DNA from: Chrysopilus asiliformis | Taxonomy: Eukaryota > Arthropoda > Insecta > Diptera > Rhagionidae | Length of the DNA stretch: 64,000 nucleotides | Direction of reading: 5' to 3' | Assembly (NCBI GenBank): GCA_964034945.1 | Contig: OZ035963.1 | Span: 37,082,361 to 37,146,360 of the forward strand | Shown here: piece by piece, positions 10,808-20,762 of the stretch | How the letters are laid out: every line of letters begins with the position of its first letter | Numbering within the stretch: position 1 is the stretch's first letter | Notes under the pieces: model-generated | Database searches by the model: none | Seen by the model: the letters and a program-made list of their open reading frames with translations, nothing else | What the model was told of the DNA's origin: nothing | Position numbers and translations under genes: made by a program

Positions 10808-11035
10808 TACTAGGGGCTGCGCCCCGAACCGCTTCGCGGTTCATCCCCCTTCCACAGGTCGGCCTTCGGCCTCCCTGCCCCCGTCGGCCTACGGCCTCCA
10901 CAACTGCTCGGCCTTCGGCCTCGCCCCTCGCGCTTGAATTGTTGGATTTTGATGTATGGAGATGTTACGTAAAATTATTTAAATATATTTCAGCTCTCGC
11001 CTTCCTCTTTACTCGGCCTTCGGCCTCGACTCAAA
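10808..11035. repeat. GC-rich island of short perfect hairpins
   Basis: In AT-rich surroundings this segment strings together short palindromes: ggggctgcgcccc, gaaccgcttcgcggttc, ggccttcggcc (four times, at about 10861-10872, 10907-10917 and 11014-11024 among others) and ggcctacggcc. Each can fold into a 4-7-bp GC stem with a 3-nt loop. It encodes nothing recognisable. Similar 'gcttcgcgg' strings occur in organellar GC clusters and in some dispersed elements; I cannot assign a family. Confidence 0.7.
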
Positions 11036-11264
11036 TGCATATAGTTAACCCAAAAAAGGGAAATTTTTTTTTAGAGACATTTTTCTTTGTGACCCAACGG
11101 TGTATTACAAAATCGTACTGTTTACTTACAATATATTCAATAACGGTAAAAGGTGGTTATCCACACGGGGAAAGACAATATTGTGGGAAATGTCATTCTT
11201 TTTAATTCATGTCATACATTGAAGCACCAAATCCCTTTAGAATTGCAGAAGATAGCAGGTGAGG

Positions 11265-11785
11265 GCTATACATAACGATGGTATCTATACTGTTTTTCGC
11301 AGTATTATATTGTTTTTCAGACTCCAATACTGCATTACTGCTTTTTTCCCCAAAATACTGTATTTAAATACTCAGAAAACTTTAATTCTTTAACGTTTCG
11401 GAATTCAAATTTATTAATAGCAATGCAAAACGTGAGTGGCAACACAAAACAGTGGCAACACATGGCAAGTGTAAATACATTCAAACGACGAACAGCGAAG
11501 TATTGATGGCAACATGTCATATAGATTCGCTTCTTCCTTTCCCCATCGATTACTGTCTTGTCATTATTCATCCTTCTTCAGAACGCGTTACTTTGATTTT
11601 GCTTTCCATTGTTAATTTAAAAGAATAAAAATGTCGAAATTAAAAGCAAAGACACAAATTTTCATTGAATATAATTTATACTGCGAAAAATACTTTTTTT
11701 TCAAATCGATTTACTGCTTTTTTAAATTTTTAGGTGAAATATACTGTTTTTTGTCCGAAAAAAGATACCATCGTTAGCTATACAT
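11265..11785. mobile_element. MITE with 9-bp target duplication
   Basis: gctatacat occurs at 11265-11273 and again at 11777-11785. Between them the ends are inverted: aacgatggtatct at the left, agataccatcgtta at the right. Subterminal 'cagtat' words are also mirrored. The 9-bp duplication and long subterminal symmetry fit MULE-, Merlin- or P-like non-autonomous elements; no transposase is present to decide. Confidence 0.75.
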
Positions 11786-12239
11786 AAAAAGGAGGGGTAG
11801 ATATTGGTGAGCAAAAATTTTCCCTGCGGGCTGACCTCTCTCATGGTGAAAACCGGATCCGAAACCCTTAAGCACATAAAGAGGTTTCAAGAGAGGGAAA
11901 GGGGTTGCTATTAAACTGGATCCGAAACCCTTGAGTAAGAGATATCAGAAGAAACGGGGATTGACATCAAAAAGAATCAGATCCCTTATTCTGTCAATAA
12001 CTGTCCCTGTGTGCAAAGTTTGATCAAAATCGGCCGCGCCGTTTTTGCGTGATGCCGGAACAAACATTCACTCAAACAGACAGAAATACCGACCGACATA
12101 CAGACAGACGGACAAACATAAATTTTAAGCATAACAAAACCTATAATTGCCAGTCTGGCAATTATTAGAAACTCGTATAGTGATATTCCTATCAAAATTC
12201 GAACAGTTGTATCAAAATTCCAGTTTGAAGTCAAACTTT
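11786..12239. other. Dispersed-repeat sequence
   Basis: Contains two related 'ggatccgaaacccttgag/aag' segments at about 11856 and 11917. A stretch from 11995 ('gtgtgcaaagtttgatcaaaatcgg', then repeated cagacggac words) belongs to the fly-like dispersed repeats seen further right. Non-coding. Confidence 0.4.
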
Positions 12240-12550
12240 CCAATAAGATTTTTTAAAATTTGTTCCAATAGGATTTTCATGTATGGGAGTTTTATTTAGA
12301 ATCATATCCTAAATAACTTTTGTTCTTGCACTTATTTGATAATATGAACAGTTTTTGAGATATTTGCAAAAAACATTTTCGTTCGTATGGGGGGTACCCC
12401 CCTAATGGTCAATTTTTGCCCTTTAACTAAACCTTGCATTTTACGAAAAACGGATCTGCTCAAAATTTCAAGTCTCTAGCTCAATCCGTGCGCCCGCAAT
12501 CCGCGCCACAGACGGACATGCAAAAATCAATTTTGTTTATCATTCTAAAC
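12240..12550 (+). repeat. Dispersed repeat R, copy 1
   Basis: Contains 'gggagttttatttagaatca', 'ggggtaccccc', 'aatttcaagtctctagctca' and an acagacggac end. The same order appears in copy 2 (13080-13485) and inverted at 14880-15212. Interrupted at 12551 by a hAT terminus. Confidence 0.75.
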
Positions 12551-12690
12551 CAGTGGTTCCCAAAGTGGTCCCCACGGACCCCCAGGGGTCCCCGGGATCA
12601 TCCAGGGGGTCCGTGGAAAATTAAAATTGATTTGGGGGTCCCTGAACAACGTCAGGGGGTCCGCGCAAGGTTTAATATAAAATAAAAAAA
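12551..12690. mobile_element. hAT terminal sequence
   Basis: Begins cagtggttcccaaagtggtc followed by g/c-rich 'gggggtcc' words, a common hAT inverted-repeat layout. It begins exactly where repeat R copy 1 breaks off (after attctaaac, compare copies 2 and 3). The opposite terminus was not found. Confidence 0.6.
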
Positions 12691-13079
12691 ATTGTGACAC
12701 ATTTTTATTAATATGGAAGTTAAAATAAATAACAGAAGCTGTTGATTGCTTTTCCGTCTTCCTATTTGGTAGAACGTAGATTCAGTGCCGTTATGAGCCT
12801 CATCACAAAAAAAAAAAGAAATGTTTGATTTATATTTTATTTTTACGTTACCATTTACCATTCAAGACATCAAAGTTAAATTTGTAATTTTTCTATTAAA
12901 CATTTACATATGTAGTTTTTCACCCAGAGTCCGTGGGCAAGTTTTGACTATGAACATAACATGAATTGCCAATCTGGCAATTTTGACATGAATTGCCAAT
13001 CTGGCAATCATTGGAGACCCGTATGATGATATTCGTATTAAAATTCGAACAATTGTATGGAAATTCCTCTTTGAAGTAA

Positions 13080-13485
13080 AACTTTTCAATAAGATTTTTT
13101 CAAATTTATTCCAATTGGATTTTGATGTATGGGAGTTTTATGTAGAATCATATCCTAAAAAACTTTTGTGATAAGATGCACCGTTTTTGAGATATTCGCA
13201 AAAATCGGTTTCGTTCGTATGAGGGGTACCCCCCCCCCCCCCCCCCTAATGGTCCATTTTTGCCCATTAACGAACTTAGCCTCGCATTTTACGAAAAACG
13301 AATCTGCGCAAAATTTCAAGTCTGTAGCTCAATCAGTGCATCCCGCAATCCGCGGCACAGACGGACGGACGGACATGCAAAAATTAAATATTTTTGTCCT
13401 TCTAAACACAGGTCGTGGCGTTACAAACGGTAAGGCAAAGTTAATATACCCTTTGGTTTCACCATACGGGTATAAAAATGTCATT
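13080..13485 (+). repeat. Dispersed repeat R, copy 2
   Basis: Same layout as copy 1 but complete at its end, reaching 'gtaaggcaaagttaatatac' and 'accatacgggtataaaaatg'. Carries a 17-base C run at about 13230-13246 and a tandem acggacggacgg. Confidence 0.8.
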
Positions 13486-13649
13486 TTTGGCATCAGTATT
13501 ATACGACCAAATACATCAATGTATGTCAATATTTTTGAGAAAATCCAAAATTACAAAAATTGTCCCCTTTACAGTTTTTATTATATAGATGGGTAAAAAG
13601 TAAAATGGACACATCTAAAGATAATTTTCTAAAAGTTATTTCTTGCATT

Positions 13650-13940
13650 TGCATTATCCTTACAGGACCTTCCGTTTTGAATTTTGAAAATCTGAAAAAA
13701 CCGGATTCGGGATCAGCGACCCCAAAAACCCCCGAGTGATACTTTTCAGCCTCCTATTGAGCAGGATTCATGGCGAAAATCACGGTTTAAAAATACCTAA
13801 ACCCCCTTTACCCCCCGTTCACCCCCTTAGCGCTAAAATTTCGAAAAATCTCGATGGTGGGACATATTCTGAAAGTTTCAAGTCTCTATCTTCAGGGGTT
13901 TGGGCTGGGCGTCAGGTTAAACGATTTTATATATAGAGCA
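13650..13940. repeat. Satellite-like segment plus adjacent repeat, copy 1
   Basis: 13655-13735 is the reverse complement of the 122-bp satellite monomer at 32.5-33.1 kb (shared: 'ggtcctgtaagg', 'ggggtcgctgatc'). It is followed by a 'gagtgatacttttcagcctc' block that recurs with its downstream sequence at 14600-14825. Confidence 0.75.
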
Positions 13941-13989
13941 GATGGTTTTCACTTGTTCCAATAAAGACTCAATTTCAACAAAAAAAAAA

Positions 13990-14360
13990 AATATTTTGCC
14001 ACCGCTCAGAATTGAACCCGTACCTGGCGCGATGTAGTTTACACTTCAGTAGTAAGAATATAAATTTTAAAGAAGTATAATATAAATAAAATAAGTAATT
14101 TAAGGTCAAAAAAAAAATTAAAAAAAACATTTTGTCACCACTCGGAATCGAACCCGCACATCTGGCGCATTGTAGTCTAACACTTATTCAGGAGTAAAAA
14201 TGTAAACTTAAAGATAAATTAAGTAATAAAATATTAATAAAAGTAAATAAATCAACAAAAAAGAATTTGAAAAGAAAAAAAAGAATTTTGTCACCGATAG
14301 AATCGAACCCGGTGCCTGGCGCATGGTAGTCCAACTTCTAACTCACTGCACTGATCAGAC
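13990..14360 (-). repeat. Three tRNA-like modules in a row
   Basis: On the minus strand each module carries a B-box-like T-arm: gggttcaattctgagcgg (about 14000), gggttcgattccgagtgg (about 14140) and gggttcgattctatcgg (about 14290). Each is preceded by a tgcgccaggt/tgcgccagat-type segment and a 'ctac.atgcg' anticodon-like stretch, and followed by A/T-rich linkers. The third keeps 'agtgcagtgagttagaag', resembling a degenerate D-arm/A box. They are about 140 bp apart. They look like tRNA-derived SINE heads; acceptor stems are not convincing, so I do not call tRNA genes. Confidence 0.55.
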
Positions 14361-14574
14361 AGTATGGAATGTCGTGTTAACATTGAAGACTTAGTTAGCG
14401 GCATATTTATAATTTTGAAAGGCAAATAACTAAAAAATTATTATTAAAAATTGAAAAAAAGTAAAACGGACATATCTATAGAGCTTTCATTTAAAAAAAA
14501 GAATCATCAAAATTGGAGCCGCTGGAGCTCTGCGGAAAGAAATCCAAACAAAATCGCTTTGCCTTTTAAATATA

Positions 14575-14825
14575 TAGATTCGTGATCAGCGACCCCAAAA
14601 ACCCCGAGTGATACTTTTCAGCCTCCTATTGAGCAGGATTCATGGCGAAAATCACGGTTTAAAAACACCCAATCCCCTTTACCCCCCGTTCACCCACTTA
14701 GCGCTAAAATTTCGAAAAATCTCGCCTTAGTGAGCGCCTACGCGATGGTTGGGACATATTCTGAAAGTTTCAAGTCTCTATTTTCGGGGGTTTGGGCTGG
14801 GCGTCAGATTAAACGATTTTATATA
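14575..14825. repeat. Satellite-like segment plus adjacent repeat, copy 2
   Basis: Near-duplicate of 13700-13940: 'gatcagcgaccccaaaaacc', 'cctattgagcaggattcatg' and 'aagtttcaagtctcta', ending 'cgattttatatatagag'. It shows that the segment spreads as a unit with the neighbouring repeats. Confidence 0.75.
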
Positions 14826-14879
14826 TAGAGAAGATGGTTTTCACTTTTTCCAATAAAAGACGATGCGTAACAGATATTT

Positions 14880-15480
14880 TTATACCCGTATGGTGAAACC
14901 AAAGGGTATATTAACTTTGCCTTACCGTTTGTAACGCCAAGATCCCGTCATCGCACAAAAAAATGAATTACACCAGTGTGTTTAGAATGATAAAAAAAAT
15001 TGAATTTTCCATGTCCGTCCGTCTGTCTGTCCGTCTGTCTGTGGCGCGGATTGCGGGCGCACGGATTAAGCTAGAGACTTGAAATTTTGCACAGATCCGT
15101 TTTTCGTAAAATGTGAGGCTAAGTTCGTTAATGGGCAAAAATGGTCCATTAGGGGGGTACCCCCATACGAACGAAAACTTTTTTTGCGAATATCTCAAAA
15201 ACGTCCACCGTTTGGGAGTTTTATGTAGAATCATATCCTAAATAACTTTTGTTCTTGGACTTATCAAAAAAGTCCAAGAACAAAAGTTATTTAGGATATG
15301 ATTCTACATAAAACTCCCATACATCAAAATCCGATTGGAATAAATTTTAAAAAATCTTATTGGAAAGTTTGGCTTCAAAGTGGAATATTGGTATAACTGT
15401 TCGAATTTTGATACGAATATCACCATACGGGTCTCCAATGATTGCCAGATCGGCAATTATAGCTTTTGTTATGTTTAATT
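14880..15480 (-). repeat. Dispersed repeat R, inverted copies with a perfect palindrome
   Basis: 14880-15212 is repeat R in reverse ('tatacccgtatggtgaaacc' to 'gaacgaaaac'). At 15214-15318 lies a perfect palindrome with two 49-bp arms around a 7-base spacer (atcaaaa). 15270-15470 continues as the reverse of the start of copy 1. Two R copies therefore face each other across the palindrome. Confidence 0.8.
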
Positions 15481-15524
15481 TTACGTTTAAAAAACTCAAT
15501 TCCAACAAAAAAAAAATTAAATAA

Positions 15525-15590
15525 AATATTTTGCCACCGCTTAGAATGGAACCCGTACCTGGCGCGATGTAGTTTACACTTATTCAGTAG
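15525..15590 (-). repeat. Isolated tRNA-like module
   Basis: Minus strand: gggttccattctaagcggtgg, matching the first module near 14.0 kb including the downstream 'actacatcgcgccaggt' mirror. Non-coding. Confidence 0.5.
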
Positions 15591-16065
15591 TAAGAATATA
15601 AATTTTAAAGATAAATTAAGTAATAAAAAACTGCAGTCATTGGGGACTGCCAACAGAAATGAAAACAATAATATATGTAAGGTAATAATTATATTGTCGT
15701 GTATTTATACCTATATATTTTTCAACCTGAAATTTCGAAAATATATGCTAATAAACAGTAAATTTCAAATAAAAGTCAATATGCATATTAAGGTTTGAAT
15801 TCCTGAGCAGCACATGATTTTCTTATACTAAAAATGGCTAGAGATATTTATTTTTTTCTGTATAAGAATGCCACGTGTTGTTTAGAAATTTTCTGTGTAA
15901 TTTTATTTTGCTGTATATTTTCTAAAAAAAATCGATTTTTTGTTGTATAACAAAGTCACGTGCTGTTCAGAAATTTCCTCGTTAATTTTATTTTGCTCTG
16001 TACTGTCTTCCAAAAAAATCGATTTTTTCTTTATAAAAAAATCAAATGAAAGCAAATAAGCATTC
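15591..16065. other. AT-rich, nothing recognised
   Basis: Contains two similar 'cgattttttgttgtataa/cgattttttctttataa' segments about 80 bp apart; otherwise featureless up to the Harbinger target site. Confidence 0.3.
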
Positions 16066-16356
16066 TTACCCCTCAATTCTCAATAAAAGTTAACAGTCTA
16101 TTAACTTGTTAACTGGCTTTAACAGAAATTTAATAGAATTGGTATTCTAGCAAACAAGTTAAAAGACGTCAAACGATCATCTGTCTGTTAACTTTTTTGG
16201 AGACTTTTCTTAAGGGAATTTGGTATTCTGGCAACCAAGTTAATAGGCAATTCTAACCTTAAAAGTCTATTAAGTTAAAAGGTCCTCCGGAACAGCTTTT
16301 ACAATCTGTTAAGTGGAGATTGGTTTTGAAAATTGTGTGTTTATTATTACAAAAAA

Positions 16357-17911
16357 ATGGAAAACTTATTAATTTTTGATTTTTTGATACAAGTTTTCAA
16401 GTATTTGGAAAATAAAAGAACAAGGTTGATATTTCTAATAAATAGAAGATTGAAGAATTTTGTCTTTCTTTTATTTGTTTAGTATTTCTCCGGTTTTACG
16501 AAGACTTCGGGACTCGACAAATCCTTTTGACATACCAGAGAACTTATTCAAGCGGAATTTTAGAATGACACAATTTGTAGCCATAAAATTAATTGAGCTG
16601 TTAGAACCGTACGATGAGAATTTATCATCAACAATTCCATTTTCGTTAAAAGTTTTGACAACACTCAACTTCTTTGCAACTGGCTCTTATCAAAATTCAG
16701 TGGGACAGAACAATGAAATCAATTTAAGCCAATCCTCAGTTTCTCGCACCGTATCTGAAATTTCAAAAATAATAAACACACATCTTGGTCAAAAATTTAT
16801 TAAATTTCCTGAAGGAAGGTCAAATATTGACATGGTTACACATACTTTCCAAGAGAAATTTGGTATTGACAATACAATCGGTTGTATAGATTGTGTTCAT
16901 ATTGCAATAATCTGTCCACCTGTTACCGATTTGCAGAGACCACCAAGGCTTTATAGGAATCGAAAAAGATATTACAGCATTAACGTGGAAGCGGTAAGTG
17001 AAACAACAACGATGACGGAATGAGTTCGTTTCGAATAAATACAATTCAAAATTTATTGGTTTGGGACGAATTCCTCCAACGTTCTTTATATTAGTAAAAT
17101 GTTTTAGTTTCGGGAAAACACGTAAAAAATAATATTTCTCAAGGAACATTAGAATTACGTAAAAACCGTTAAAATAAAAACTACGGGAAATTTTATTTTC
17201 TTTAAACTATATTTTCCTAAAAAAAATTAAATACATTTTATTGAAAATTTCTCGAAACGGGTGGTATTCCTTATTTTGTTTTTAAAACCTTGTTAATTTT
17301 GTCCAAAACTTCTAGATATGTGATGCCAATTTAAAATTTTTGTGGGTCAATCCCAAATTCCCTGGTTCTTGTCATGACAGTGGAATATGGACTTCATCCC
17401 CAATTAGGCGGCACTTGAGAGAGAATTATAGCGGAAACTGGTTATTAGGGGACTCGGGTTATCCGTTAGAGCCATGGCTACTTACTCCTTACAGTTCCCC
17501 TTCCGAAGAATATGAGGAAACCTTCAACAAATTACACATCCTCACACGAAATACAGTTGAAAGAGCGTTTGGCACAATAAAATCAATTTTTAGGTGCCTA
17601 CTAAAACATCGCACTTTGCATTACCGACCTACCAAAGCCAGTGTAATTATTAATGCTTGTTTCATATTATATAATTTTTTGAAGCACGAAAATCAAATTT
17701 TTGAGGAATTTGATATCGAAGAGGAACTGGATTTTGATGAAAGTACTTATAATACTAATGGTAAGTATTAAACGCAATGTCAGACGGAAATAGCACCTTA
17801 TATAATTTGGATTGCCTTGAATCTAATCCTATATTTATATTTTCAGATCAACCGAATTCTCTTTTCATAGAAGCAAGTCGTATTCGAGACGATTACGCAA
17901 GGCGGCTATAG
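16357..17911 (+). CDS. PIF/Harbinger transposase (HARBI1-like), four exons
   Basis: I deduce exons 16357-16424, 16483-16993, 17316-17760 and 17847-17911, each junction GT...AG and phase-consistent, giving 362 residues, close to the usual HARBI1 length. Exon 1 starts MENLLIFDFL; exon 2 has NPFDIPENLFKRNFRMT and the LSQSSVSRTVSEI helix. Catalytic residues: Asp in GCIDCVHIAI, Asp in GDSGYPLEPWLL, Glu in NTVERAFGTIKS. The C-terminus is RIRDDYARRL. A polyadenylation signal aataaa lies at 17924. Copy C at 42.9 kb shares the exon 1 splice donor, which supports the model. The product cuts and pastes the element and normally needs its Myb-like partner for nuclear entry. Confidence 0.9.
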
Positions 17912-18115
17912 CAATTATGGCGAAATAAAAAATTGAATTATTAAAACCTAGTGTCTTACTCAATAAAAGTCAAAAACATTTTAAAAATTCAGTCTTTATT
18001 TAATTTCAAACATTTCATGTTTATACCTTCAATGGTTTTTGAACAACAATAGTTAAATATAGGACATAAAATCTTGATTACAGAGAATTAAAACAAAAAA
18101 AAATCAATTTTGCCG

Positions 18116-19317
18116 TTATGGCTTATATTTTTCCGCAAACATTAACATTGCGGATCCGATTTTATCTACGGATGCCGCTAACGATGTAAATGCACGTTGT
18201 ATATTTTCATCCTTTTTTTCCTGTGCTTCTAAATTTTTTTCTAATTTCTCACCCAATCTTTCCATTGTGGTTAATAATGCTGGAAAGAATATAAATACAA
18301 TATGAATAAGACTTATCATCATACATAAATTTAATACAAACTTGTTTTTTTATTTTGTGGAACTGTGCTTCGTTCTGGGTTAGTCACAGTCACTTCTGTT
18401 GGTTGATTTAGTTGCATTGGTTCATCGAGAGATGCATTTGGCAAACCTAGTGGGGCTATTTCATCATCCCCGTAAATCGCAATCTTGCCGAACACATTTA
18501 TCGCCCGATTTTCGAAATCGCTTAATGTTGACTTGGACGGTCCACCTCCAGTTCCATCAGCATAAGCAAGTTGAGCTCTCTTTTTACTTTTTAACTGGTA
18601 TTCCCAGTTCTTTAAATTCTGAAATTTAACAAAAAAAAAACTATTACTGGTTCATGAATGGGACGTGTGAAGGAAATAAGACAAATTATTTTACTATCTA
18701 TTTAGAACACTTAAAAGGGTCACGACCACATACGTGAAACGTATTTCCTCATTTGGGTAGCTTTATTATTGCAAACAACAAGTGTGCAAAGTTTCATTCA
18801 AATCCGTCGAGCGGTCTTTGAGAAAAATGTACCAACATTCACTTATTTTTATATGGAAACAGCCTATAGTTACTATCGTGGTCCCCTTTAGTACGAAATA
18901 TAAAATTGAAACACTTCAGTGTGTTGCTACTAAAAGGAAACGTAACCGTGTATATCAAAAATTGATAAAACAAATCAAATCGCCCAACTGCGAACCCGGA
19001 GAAACCGCACCGGACAGGGGCCAACTGTATCAAAAAAAAGTGAGGCTATCCATTTACTGACCTCTTTCCACTGGTTGACGCTCCTTTCTGGCCCTTTACC
19101 ATTCAACATTTTTACTAGTTCTCCCCAGGAGCTTGCGTGCTCCCGGTCCAAGGGGTCAAGCGGCGCCTTATTGCATTCCAAGAAGGAAATGTATGCCTCG
19201 TGTTGCTTGGAGGTTGTTCGAGGAAGACGTCTCTTTTTTGGTGGTGGCTCTTGAAATTAAAGAAAAGATTAGTCAAATAAAAAAGGTTTGCTAGAATGTT
19301 AAATACCAACCTTCCAT
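18116..19317 (-). CDS. Harbinger Myb/SANT-like accessory protein, four exons
   Basis: Deduced exons (minus strand): 19317-19311, 19249-19062, 18618-18342 and 18279-18116, all GT...AG and in phase, giving about 211 residues. The N-terminus is basic (PPPKKRRLPRTT), then a Myb/SANT-like domain with conserved Trp residues: AYISFLECNKAPLDPLDREH, SSWGELVKMLNGKGP, RSVNQWKE, LKNWEYQLKS. The C-terminal exon is a coiled coil (MERLGEKLEKNLEAQEKKDE). In PIF/Harbinger elements this protein binds the ends and carries the transposase to the nucleus. The gene converges on the transposase gene, with stop codons about 205 bp apart. The intron at 18619-19061 holds a 'gtgcaaagtttcattcaaat' dispersed repeat. Confidence 0.85.
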
Positions 19318-19689
19318 TTTCTCGTCAAAATGAACCAGACTTCACTTTTTTATTTGAAATTTGTGTGGGAAAAACAACAAACATTCACTTTTTTATGTTT
19401 GACGTTTGCGGCATTGCCAGACATCTCAAAAATTTCGTGTGGAGAATCTATTAACTTGTTTAAAATTAAATTCTCCACAAACCTTTTATCGGGAATACCA
19501 ATTTCTATTAAATTTCTGTTAAAGCCAGTTAACAAGTTAATAGACTGTTAACTTTTATTGAGAATTGAGGGGTAAAGTTAACAGATCTTTTAGAGTCTGT
19601 TATGTAGAATTAAGGGGTTAAGCTGTTAAATTAGCATGTCGGTGACGCGAACTCATAAGATTTTACCCATCCAAAAATCGCCCAACGCG

Positions 19690-20218
19690 CCTAAAGAAGT
19701 ATAATATAAATAAAATAAGTAATTTAAGGTCAAAAAAAAATTTAAAAAAAAACATTTTGTCAACACTCGGAATCGAACCCGCACATCTGGCGCATTGTAG
19801 TCTAACACTTATTCAGGAGTAAAAATGTAAACTTAAAGATAAATTAAGTAATAAAATATTAATAAAAGTAAAAAAATCAAAAAAAAAATTGGAAAAGAAA
19901 AAAAAAAGAATTTGTCATCGATAAGAATTGAACCCGGGCCTGGCGCATGGTAGTCCAACTTCTAACTCACTGCACTAATCGAACAGTACGAAATGTCGTT
20001 TTAACATTGAAGACTTAGTTAGCGGCATATTTATAATTTTGAAAGGCAAATTACTAATAAAGTATTATTAAAAATGGGGAAAAAAGTAAAACGGACATAT
20101 CTACAGCTATAGAGCTTTCATTTAAAAAAAAAATCATCAAAATCGGTTCAATAGGAACTCCAGGAGCTCTGTCGAAAGAAATCCATACAAAATCGCTTTG
20201 CCTTTTAAATATATAGAT
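19690..20218 (-). repeat. Second copy of the tRNA-like module block
   Basis: Near-duplicate of 14060-14575: same linker (aagaagtataatataaataa), two tRNA-like modules (gggttcgattccgagtg near 19770; gggttcaattcttatcg near 19925), and the same end 'cgctttgccttttaaatata'. It shows the modules and linkers move as one unit. Confidence 0.75.
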
Positions 20219-20762
20219 TGTGATGCATAGAGCGGAAACTTCTATTGAATCCAAATGTCCTTAGAACTACTGATTTTGGGTTAAAAATTTCATCATTTTT
20301 TTTTTTTTTAATGTTGATGTGCCGCATAAAGCGGAAAATTACAATTTAATCAAAAATTGGTTGCTTGGGGAAACTTTATTTTGGTTTTTTTTTTTTTTTT
20401 TTTTTTTCATCGTGATTTTAGGTAAAGTTTTCAATTTTCTTATCGTTTAGTTTTATTTAAAAAAAATTTCTTGATAGATAATGAAGCAACAATTGGTCAA
20501 ATAATTTATACATTGGTAATTTTTTTTTTTTTTTAATTCTTAAACTATGCTTAAATTAATTAAATTTTTGTTTACAGTATTTGGGTATAAATGCGTGAAA
20601 GCGTGTTTTTATTTTTATTTATTTTTTTTTAAGCTTTTACGATCAATCGATTGAATTTACTTTGTTCAATTTCCCTTCGTTATTAAACTTAAATAATTAC
20701 TAATTTCTGGTTTACTGAAAGGATTTGGTTTGTTTTTTTTTTCGTTTGTTTTGTTTTTTTAA
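20219..20762. other. Homopolymer-rich AT stretch
   Basis: Many T runs of 10-20 bases; no coding signal. Confidence 0.5.

Larger units (their letters stand above)
16066..19620 (+). mobile_element. Harbinger A: complete two-gene PIF/Harbinger transposon
   Basis: TTA target duplications at 16066-16068 and 19618-19620 flank an element of about 3.55 kb (16069-19617). The left terminus is cccctcaattctcaataaaa. The right end carries that sequence reversed, ending at 19572, plus a second outer block ending ...aattaagggg. Inside are a rightward HARBI1-like transposase with all catalytic residues and a convergent Myb/SANT-like gene. This is the standard PIF/Harbinger plan, and both genes splice into open frames, so the element may be autonomous. 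Confidence 0.93.

Noticed and set aside
13228..13248. C homopolymer as a regulatory element
   Set aside because: It lies where the other repeat R copies have 5-6 C after ggggta; a simple slippage expansion or sequencing artefact explains it.
13990..14360. Functional tRNA genes
   Set aside because: T-arm-like boxes are clear, but acceptor stems and D-arms do not pair convincingly.
19490..19572. 19572 as right end of Harbinger A
   Set aside because: It mirrors the left end but is not flanked by a matching TTA; the outer end at 19617 is, and it matches the right end of Harbinger C.
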